A stretch of DNA of 10,197 nucleotides from Comamonadaceae bacterium. GTDB lineage: Bacteria > Pseudomonadota > Gammaproteobacteria > Burkholderiales > Burkholderiaceae_C. Of this stretch, positions 1 to 7,752 are shown piece by piece. The DNA lies in the NCBI GenBank assembly GCA_947455585.1, contig CANGOY010000049.1, positions 1-10,197 on the forward strand, read 5' to 3'. Under the pieces are notes generated by a model, which searched no databases, was not told the origin of the DNA, and was given only the letters and a program-made list of their open reading frames with translations. Numbering within the stretch: position 1 is the first letter of the stretch; every line of letters begins with the position of its first letter. The position numbers and the translations under genes are program-made.

Positions 1-2
1 GC

Positions 3-2750
<2,748 letters not shown>

Positions 2751-2768
2751 GCGCATTTCAACCCGACC

Positions 2769-2796
2769 AAGGCCCGCCTGAGTGCGGGCCTTTTTT
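2769..2796 (+). terminator. Intrinsic terminator after metH
   Basis: A perfect 9-bp stem (AAGGCCCGC at 2769-2777 pairing with 2784-2792) with a 6-base loop is followed directly by a run of T residues ending at 2796. It starts 18 bases after the metH stop codon, so metH is probably the last gene of its transcript. The MNIO gene downstream would then need its own promoter. Confidence 0.93.
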
Positions 2797-2960
2797 GCGT
2801 GTGCGTCTAAAAATTCGACTTTTGCTTTGCGCGTATTTGAGGTTAAGTGCCGTAACTCACAAAGTTTTTAATTCTCAAATTCGTTTGCTTAGGTTCTGTG
2901 GGCAGCGACCGAATTACACGCCTGAGGCCAAGTCTTGGTCGATTGTTAGAACAGGCATTT
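2797..2960. other. Intergenic region between metH terminator and MNIO gene
   Basis: This 164-bp stretch must hold the promoter for the MNIO/DUF2063 pair if they are expressed. It is AT-rich around 2805-2890. No convincing -35/-10 pair was found, and no open frame resembling a signal-peptide-bearing RiPP precursor (such as a DUF2282 protein) is visible. Confidence 0.5.
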
Positions 2961-3686
2961 ATGAAATATCACATCTTGCACGGAGCGGGCTTGGCCTTGC
3001 GGCCCGCGCTGTTAGCGCCGCTGAAAAATCGTGCGCCAGACAATTTGCAATTTTTAGAACTCACCCCGCCCGATTGGGTGGGCTTGGGCGGACGCGTGGG
3101 CAAAGACCTGCAGCAACTCACTCGTCATTACCCCGCTGTGTGCCTGAGCCAAAGCTTGTCGCTCGGCGGCCCTAGCGTGCTGGACAAAGAGGTGTTGCGT
3201 GATTTGCGCAGCTTCATTGCCGAGCACAGCATTCACGTGTTTTCAGAAGCCTTGGCGTGGAGCGCAGACGATGCGCCCTTGTTCATCAACTTGCCTATTC
3301 CCAGCACCAAGGCTGCGGTGGCGTGGACGGTGTCGCGCATCGCGCAAGTGCAAGATGCGCTGGGACTGCGCATTGGCATTCGCAACGTGGCGCATCGCAT
3401 GGCACCTCCGCAAGTGGAGATGAATGAAGCGCAATTCATCACCGAGGTGGTGCAAACCTCGGGTTGCAGTTTGCATTTGGATTTACACGCGCTGGCTGCC
3501 AACGCCTTGCACTTTAGGTTTGACCAGCACGCATTTTTGCGAGCCTTGCCTCTGCGCAGCATTGACTACGTGCGCGTGGGCCGCGAGTACCCGCTGTTGG
3601 GTGATGTGCTGGCCCGTACGCACCGTCGCGTGGCGCGTTGCGTGGACGATGTGAAACAACTGAACTTGGAGGCTGTGACATGCTGA
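2961..3686 (+). CDS. DUF692 / MNIO-family protein, apparently degenerate
   Basis: The 241-residue product aligns with the DUF692 (UPF0276, MbnB-like) TIM-barrel family of multinuclear non-heme iron oxidative enzymes, which modify cysteines in RiPP precursors. Recognisable landmarks are GAGLALRP (8-15), LELTPPDWVGLGG (32-44), SLSLGGP (65-71), LPIP (111-114) and QDALG (131-135). Many metal-ligand positions differ from the family pattern as I recall it. The first His is L62, the His of SEHLSW is A97, the Glu of LEN is R141, and the HxxGH histidines are R205 and E209. Asn142, Asp174 and His221 remain. The C-terminal ERD-type motif is missing, and the protein is some 30-40 residues shorter than usual. 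The ATG at 2961 is preferred over the in-frame GTG at 2898 because homology begins there and AGG lies 5 bases upstream. It overlaps the next gene by 7 bases. It is probably a non-catalytic homologue, not a broken gene, since the frame is intact. Confidence 0.82.
   Translation: MKYHILHGAGLALRPALLAPLKNRAPDNLQFLELTPPDWVGLGGRVGKDLQQLTRHYPAVCLSQSLSLGGPSVLDKEVLRDLRSFIAEHSIHVFSEALAWSADDAPLFINLPIPSTKAAVAWTVSRIAQVQDALGLRIGIRNVAHRMAPPQVEMNEAQFITEVVQTSGCSLHLDLHALAANALHFRFDQHAFLRALPLRSIDYVRVGREYPLLGDVLARTHRRVARCVDDVKQLNLEAVTC
3668..3672 (+). promoter_or_regulatory. Shine-Dalgarno site of the DUF2063 gene
   Basis: GGAGG lies 7 bases before the ATG at 3680, within the end of the MNIO gene. It decides the start of the DUF2063 protein against the longer in-frame start at 3638, which lacks family homology. 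Confidence 0.8.
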
Positions 3687-4417
3687 ACGATTTCCGCCAA
3701 TTTCAATTTGCCTTAGCGCGCCATTTGCGCGACCCCCTGGGAGCACCCGCACCCGTGACGGTTCAGGCGGCACAAGCCAGTGCCTGCACGCAAGACATGG
3801 TGGCACACCTGTGTGATGTGTTGGCCCCCGCGTTCCCGGTTACCCAAGCTTTGTTGGGCGATGACTTGTGGGAACACGCGGTGCGCTTGTTTCTCAAAGA
3901 CGCGCCCAGCCACGCCCCGTGGGCGAGTGCCGTGCAACGTGCTTTTGTGGACCATGTGTGTGAAAGCCCCGAGATGCAAAACTTGCCCGCGTGGTTGCAA
4001 GACCTCGCGCACTTTGAGTGGTTGCAAAGCGCGGTCAGCACCACGCCGGTGACGTGGCCCGCATTCAATGCCACGGGCAACACCATGCACCACGCGGTGG
4101 TGCTGAACCCCACGCACGTCGAGGCCGCTTACGAGTGGCCCGTGTACGGCATCAACACCGACCACAAGCCCGACGACATGCAAAGCACCTATGTGTCGAT
4201 GCTGCGTGACCCGCAAGACGAGTTGCATGTGCTGGAAAGCAGCGTGTTTCGCGGCCAGCTGCTTGACCTGCTGCGCGAAGGCCAAACGGGTGAGCAAGCC
4301 TTCATGGTGTTGGCCATGTGGCTGTCGCACCCCGAGCCCGAAGCCTTTGTGCGCGAAGGCGCACAGGTGATGGCGCAGCTGCAACGCGAAGGCGTGGTGT
4401 TGGGCACGCGTATCTGA
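3680..4417 (+). CDS. DUF2063 / MbnC-like partner protein
   Basis: The 245-residue product matches the DUF2063 family (often labelled putative DNA-binding), which includes MbnC-like partner proteins that help MNIO enzymes recognise their peptide substrate. The N-terminal domain shows FQFALARHLRDP (residues 7-18), then APAFPVTQALLGDDLW and LQDLAHFEWLQ. The C-terminal half shows the NPTHVEAAYEWPVYGI and YVSMLRDPQDELHVLESS stretches typical of the family. Unlike the upstream MNIO protein, this one looks intact throughout. Its start overlaps the MNIO stop by 7 bases, so the two are probably translationally coupled. Its stop lies only 15 bases from the end of the convergent comM remnant. The retained partner suggests the pair still has a role, perhaps binding a peptide or another protein without iron chemistry. 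Confidence 0.85.
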   Translation: MLNDFRQFQFALARHLRDPLGAPAPVTVQAAQASACTQDMVAHLCDVLAPAFPVTQALLGDDLWEHAVRLFLKDAPSHAPWASAVQRAFVDHVCESPEMQNLPAWLQDLAHFEWLQSAVSTTPVTWPAFNATGNTMHHAVVLNPTHVEAAYEWPVYGINTDHKPDDMQSTYVSMLRDPQDELHVLESSVFRGQLLDLLREGQTGEQAFMVLAMWLSHPEPEAFVREGAQVMAQLQREGVVLGTRI

Positions 4418-4432
4418 GGACTAAGACATGCT

Positions 4433-5092
4433 TCAGTGATTGGCCAATACGCGTCTGTATTGCAGCGCCTCGGCCACATGCGCCACTTGCACGGTGGCGC
4501 TGTCGGCTAGGTCTGCAATGGTGCGTGCCACCCGCAACGCACGGTGTGTGCTGCGGCTAGACCAACCCAACTTGGTGGCTGCGTTTTGTAAAAACGTAGC
4601 TGCCGCGGCATCGAGGTGCATGTGCGCTTCAAGCGCTTGACCGTGCAAACCTTGGTTGGCCGTGCCTTGCCGAGCCAGCGCTTTGGCGTGCGCGGCTAAG
4701 CAACGTGCGCGCACAGTGGCGGTGGATTCGCCTGGCACGCTTTGCATCAACACCTCGGTGGCAAGCGTGGGCACTTCGACCTGCAAGTCGATGCGGTCTA
4801 GCAACGGGCCGCTGAGCTTGCCTTGGTAACGCGCCACTTGGTCGGGTGTGCAGCGGCAGGCTTTGAGGGTGGAGCCCAAGTAGCCGCACGGGCATGGGTT
4901 CATTATTTATCAATTGGAAACGCGCAGGAAACTTGGCTTGCGTGGCTGCGCGTGAGATGGTGATGTGGCCGTTCTCTAACGGCTCGCGCAAGGCCTCAAG
5001 CGCGCTGCGCTTGACCTCGGCCAACTCGTCTAAGAACAACACGCCGTTGTGCGCCAACGAAATCTCACCAGGGCGCGGTGGTGTGCCGCCAC
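4433..5092 (-). pseudogene. comM: comM/yifB AAA+ ATPase, C-terminal fragment, interrupted and frameshifted
   Basis: Intact ComM (YifB, magnesium-chelatase-like AAA+ family) is a hexameric helicase that extends branch migration when incoming DNA is integrated during natural transformation. Only the C-terminal part is here. It begins inside the glycine-rich segment before PPRPGEISLAHNGVLFLDEL (the Walker B region). It continues through ALREPLENG and FPARFQL, then switches frame to MNPCPCGYLGS, LSGPLLDRIDL and a normal C-terminus ending VLANH. Between the FQL codons and the MNPCPCG ATG there are 7 bases (4904-4910) where about 9 are expected, giving a frameshift. The N-terminal Lon-like domain and Walker A are absent. 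Homology stops exactly where a TGT-starting sequence begins (5093), consistent with a mobile element insertion. Most remaining residues are conserved, so the loss looks recent. Confidence 0.9.
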
Positions 5093-5162
5093 TGTAGGGT
5101 TCCATAAATACTGTCAAAACACCAAAATTAGTGACAGTGAACTTCTGCAGTTACTGTCAAAA
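5093..5162. mobile_element. Putative Tn7/Tn6022-like transposon end inserted in comM
   Basis: The sequence beginning TGTAGGG directly abuts the last comM-homologous base (5092). Elements with TnsB/TniA-type transposases commonly end in 5'-TGT...ACA and carry several short transposase-binding repeats inside each end. Here three copies of ACTGTCA lie at 5110-5116, 5132-5138 (inverted) and 5153-5159, spaced 22 and 21 bases apart. comM/yifB is an established target for Tn7-like elements, including the AbaR/Tn6022 group in Acinetobacter. No transposition gene lies within 5.1 kb of this end, so it would be the cargo-side end. The element family is inference from junction, target gene and repeats; the other end is outside the window. 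Confidence 0.6.
5109..5162. repeat. Phased TACTGTCAAAA repeats and hairpin
   Basis: TACTGTCAAAA occurs exactly at 5109-5119 and 5152-5162, with an inverted TGACAGT at 5132-5138 between them. The middle and right copies also form an inverted repeat: TGACAGT plus AACT (5132-5143, one bulged G) pairs with AGTT plus ACTGTCA (5149-5159) around a 5-base loop. The spacing of about two helical turns would place the motifs on one face of the DNA, as for protein-binding sites. Confidence 0.75.
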
Positions 5163-5356
5163 TCCTACTTCCACACGATCAGGATGAATAACTGCTTAAG
5201 GTTGAGAGCAGACTTAGCGATGGAAAAAACGACTGGCAGTTGTCGACTCTAAAGTTAACTTTCAGCATTGCAGGTAATTGGATTGAAAAATCGTTCTCTA
5301 AACATAGAAATAACCAACGCGCAGTGATAAAGCGCGATGCGACTACGTTTTAAGCC
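5163..5356. other. Non-coding stretch inside the island end
   Basis: Between the repeat cluster and the HEPN stop codon there is no supported gene. A weak 5-bp stem (CGCGC 5318-5322 with GCGCG 5332-5336) lies downstream of the HEPN gene, but no U-tract follows it on the minus strand. It may serve as the 3' end of that operon, at low confidence. Confidence 0.4.
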
Positions 5357-6130
5357 CTAGGGGACGATTTGATTGATGGCACTTGCTATTGCACGAACCA
5401 ATTCACGGTGCATAGCCAGTACCTCGGAAGTTACATCCGAGGCATTCCCCCCAGTATGTGCGATTCGGTTTCGATTGCGTCGCATTTTCGATAATTCTTT
5501 TTCGAGCTCTTTCGCAACCTCTCTTGCACCTGTGCGAGTGGGTAAGTTGAGCGCACCGCGGATTGCTGCATCTTTCCCTAAAACGTCAAGTCCCACGTTA
5601 AAACCGAAGATCCCCATACGTTCAGAAAAATTCACCAATAAAACTAGGCTATCCACATCTGCAAAGGCTTCTGGATTGAGAAGGACTCGGTCTGAACCGG
5701 GAACGCAGCTTCCTAGACCACGGCAAAGTTCATCCATATTCAAGCTCAAGTAATCCGGCGGTGAATCGATACGCCGTAACAACCGAGCCGATTCTTGAAC
5801 GTGTGTCTTTCGAACGTCCTTAGCAACCTCCGCATACTTCTTTTTCCCTTTTGAGTACTCTTCGGTAACCTCTCTAATTTTCCCTCTGAGGTACTCCTCA
5901 AATCCCGAGACTATTGTCAAATAGAACGAATTCAAGAGAACCATTTTGGCTGGTGCAGTGGATTTGAGGCGAGAAACAACGAAGTTGCGTTCGCTGCCGT
6001 CTAGCTGATCCCATGGAATTTTGTCTCGCAACAGGTTTTCAAATTTGTTCGCCGCCTCGATCCAATCAAACCATTGCTTATTCGACTCCAAAAGTGCGTC
6101 GAGTGATGTTTTCGATGGAGAGATTTTCAT
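5357..6130 (-). CDS. HEPN-domain protein, putative RNase effector
   Basis: The 257-residue, mostly helical product carries a HEPN catalytic signature near its C-terminus. RNRIAH (residues 220-225) fits the R-polar-x(3)-H form of the Rx4-6H motif, and an overlapping R218-N219...H225 reading is also possible. A central helix with FYLTIVSGFEEYLRGKI (about 109-125) resembles the RiboL-PSP-type and MAE_28990-type HEPN groups. HEPN proteins of this sort are usually metal-independent RNases in toxin-antitoxin and antiphage systems. There is no signal peptide or membrane segment. The gene is second in a minus-strand operon, starting 13 bases after the DUF262 stop codon. The start at 6130 is the first ATG and has only a weak ribosome-binding site, so coupling to DUF262 is likely. 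The base composition is clearly more AT-rich than the flanking chromosomal genes, suggesting transfer. The superfamily is fairly sure; the exact subfamily is not. Confidence 0.75.
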   Translation of the reverse strand: MKISPSKTSLDALLESNKQWFDWIEAANKFENLLRDKIPWDQLDGSERNFVVSRLKSTAPAKMVLLNSFYLTIVSGFEEYLRGKIREVTEEYSKGKKKYAEVAKDVRKTHVQESARLLRRIDSPPDYLSLNMDELCRGLGSCVPGSDRVLLNPEAFADVDSLVLLVNFSERMGIFGFNVGLDVLGKDAAIRGALNLPTRTGAREVAKELEKELSKMRRNRNRIAHTGGNASDVTSEVLAMHRELVRAIASAINQIVP

Positions 6131-6143
6131 TGCCGCGGCTTAG

Positions 6144-7274
6144 TTAGAGAACGCTTGAGAAGCACTTTTCAACAAAGTCGAGCCGCTTTTTAATGGCATC
6201 TGCGGTGTTGGCTTTACCCACAACAAGTTCGCGATTCTCTGGCTTTAAGAGTTGTTTCTTTAACTCATCTCTCAGTTTTATCTTCTCTTTGAGCAATGCA
6301 TGCCGACGATCAAAAAGTCGATCACATGCGACCATTACAGCATCGTAATATGGCTCAGATAAAGAAGCCTTCTTGTCATCCAGGGTCGGCAACTTGAAAG
6401 CATTGGTGCCGAAGAGTTGAAAAGCTAGATCTACTCGCAAATTGAAATCTTCCCGAAACTGCATTAGCTCATCGTCAGTCAAGCTCGCGTTGATCTCCAT
6501 ACTTTTATCGAGAATTGACTTTACAGAACCCTTGATAGCCCGTACGTTGCGGAAAGCGAAGAAACGCAAAACTAGTTCACAGTCGATCATTCGCTTGAAT
6601 AAGGTATTTTCGGCAAGTTCGGAACTTACGTTGCCGCCTACAAAATGATCAGCGTATCGCGGAATGTCGCAAAGATCGTTAAATGTCGGATTGCCAGCAA
6701 GTTCAACAAGCAGTGTTGCGAAGGAGCTTGAGTACAAACAGTTACGCAATTCCTGCGCGTTCAACCGCTGCCCACCAGTATTTAAGCGCTCGAAGACAAT
6801 TTGCCTTAGTTCGGCATTCCTTGTCGATGCCAACGGAGTCTGAAGCACGACAGCTGAAATTCTCCGTCGATCTAGGCCGCGTTGAAGTTTTGGCGGAAGA
6901 TCCGAATATTGTTTACCCTGCAATTCTCTCCAGTGCTCCAGACCTGTTAGCTTCAGCCGATTCTGGTAGAACGCGAGAATAGATGAAAGACGTTGCTGCC
7001 CATCCATGACCTCGTATCGGTTGTATTCGGATTCAAATAGAAAGATTGGAGGAACTGGCAAATTCATCAACAATGACTCGATGAACTTCGATTGCTTAGA
7101 TTTATCCCAAACTTGTCGACGCTGATATTCCGGCCGCAGATTTATCCATTGCTCCTTGGAAATGAAATCTACAATTTGCGGCAGTAGGAAGTCGCTTCGT
7201 TCTTGGGAAATCTCTCGATCGTCAAGTTCGTATCGCTCTTCGATTTCTCGATTTGATTTTTTTACAGTAGCCAT
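6144..7274 (-). CDS. DUF262 (ParB/Srx-like fold) protein, likely nucleotide-dependent sensor
   Basis: The 376-residue product has the DUF262 core: LRPEYQRRQVWD (residues 46-57), FIESLLMNLPVPPIFLF (64-80) and the signature DGQQR (91-95), the nucleotide-binding motif of GmrS, SspE and BrxU relatives. In those proteins DUF262 senses modified DNA or hydrolyses nucleotides to control an attached DUF1524 HNH nuclease. Here the C-terminus is a charged helical stretch, and I see no DUF1524-type HNH motif. The nuclease function may instead come from the HEPN protein encoded 13 bases downstream. The ATG at 7274 is chosen over the in-frame TTG at 7289 because AGGTGA lies just upstream (complement of 7279-7284). 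The gene is transcribed away from hsdM, with an IS remnant between. An antiphage role is inference from domains and neighbours. Confidence 0.87.
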   Translation of the reverse strand: MATVKKSNREIEERYELDDREISQERSDFLLPQIVDFISKEQWINLRPEYQRRQVWDKSKQSKFIESLLMNLPVPPIFLFESEYNRYEVMDGQQRLSSILAFYQNRLKLTGLEHWRELQGKQYSDLPPKLQRGLDRRRISAVVLQTPLASTRNAELRQIVFERLNTGGQRLNAQELRNCLYSSSFATLLVELAGNPTFNDLCDIPRYADHFVGGNVSSELAENTLFKRMIDCELVLRFFAFRNVRAIKGSVKSILDKSMEINASLTDDELMQFREDFNLRVDLAFQLFGTNAFKLPTLDDKKASLSEPYYDAVMVACDRLFDRRHALLKEKIKLRDELKKQLLKPENRELVVGKANTADAIKKRLDFVEKCFSSVL

Positions 7275-7278
7275 TCCG

Positions 7279-7284
7279 TCACCT
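7279..7284 (-). promoter_or_regulatory. Shine-Dalgarno site of the DUF262 gene
   Basis: AGGTGA on the minus strand ends four bases before the ATG at 7274 and supports that start. The alternative TTG at 7289 lies upstream of this site and has no comparable signal. Confidence 0.7.
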
Positions 7285-7293
7285 ATCAATTTG

Positions 7294-7304
7294 GATCATT
7301 GATC
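7294..7304. promoter_or_regulatory. GATCATTGATC palindrome upstream of DUF262, possible operator
   Basis: This perfect 5+1+5 palindrome contains two GATC sites and begins 19 bases upstream of the DUF262 start codon, where a repressor or methylation-sensitive site could act. No promoter boxes could be assigned with confidence, and the palindrome is short enough to be chance. Confidence 0.3.
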
Positions 7305-7417
7305 AGTGTATCGCCATGGGGTCTAAAAGCATCCGCTACACGCCAGTCGGACTCCCATTAATGTCTGGACTAGGCTGATATGAGTCATTCACCATCGGCG
7401 GCCTGAATGACTGCGGC

Positions 7418-7687
7418 GACCGTTACCAGTCAATCGACGTCCAGCCGTGGCGACAGCTACGACAACGCCCTGGCCGAGACAATCACCGGCAGTATGAGAC
7501 CGAGTTAATCCACCGCCGGACATGCTGGCAGATCATGGAGTCATTGGAACTAACCACCCTGCAATGGGTGCACTCGCTCAACCAAATCCGACTACTGGTT
7601 CCAATTGAATATATTCCACCGGTCGAAGCTGGGGCAAAATACTCCAGGATGCTCGCCGAGAGGTCCGAGACCGCCGTCTCAGCCTAA
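7418..7687 (+). pseudogene. IS3-family transposase (OrfB) C-terminal remnant
   Basis: The translation SRGDSYDNALAETITG (from 7443) is the conserved region around the last catalytic Glu of IS3-family DDE transposases. One base is then missing at about 7491. The next frame reads YETELIHRR, ESLELTTLQWV, RLLVPIEYIPP and AERSETAVSA to a TAA at 7685-7687, a typical IS3 OrfB ending. Upstream, the DRYQSI codons (about 7418-7435) look like the DRGSQYxSI motif fused to SRGD after an internal deletion. No start, OrfA or intact terminal repeats are visible. This is a dead, internally deleted copy lying between the DUF262-HEPN operon and hsdM, and probably marks a past rearrangement of the island. Confidence 0.85.
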
Positions 7688-7713
7688 ACTATCTAGTCTT
7701 CTCGATACTCAGG

Positions 7714-7737
7714 GTGATTCACATCCCCATAAATCAC
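7714..7737. repeat. Short inverted repeat upstream of hsdM
   Basis: GTGATT (7714-7719) and AATCAC (7732-7737) form a 6-bp inverted repeat with a 12-base gap, ending 15 bases before the hsdM GTG. It could be an operator controlling the restriction-modification genes, but it is short and no promoter boxes could be assigned around it. Confidence 0.25.
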
Positions 7738-7752
7738 TAGACATTACGAATC

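Noticed and set aside
2835..2890. ECF-sigma-like promoter (GTAAC ... CGTTT) upstream of the MNIO gene
   Set aside because: The two boxes are 25 bases apart, too far for a GTAAC-N16-CGT(C/T)T-type promoter.
2898..2960. Upstream GTG start for the MNIO protein
   Set aside because: The added 21 residues have no family homology, and the ATG at 2961 has a better placed AGG.
2795..3175. 126-residue plus-strand frame before the MNIO gene
   Set aside because: Most of it overlaps the MNIO gene in another frame, and the product is Arg-rich and unlike a signal peptide or RiPP precursor.
3638..3679. Upstream start for the DUF2063 protein
   Set aside because: GGAGG at 3668-3672 points to the ATG at 3680, and the extra residues do not belong to the family.
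5318..5336. Terminator after the HEPN gene
   Set aside because: The stem is only 5 bp with a 9-base loop and is not followed by a T-tract on the minus strand.
5093..5350. CRISPR array or tRNA attachment site at the island end
   Set aside because: Only three short 7-mers occur, one of them inverted, and no tRNA-like cloverleaf or regular repeat-spacer structure is seen.
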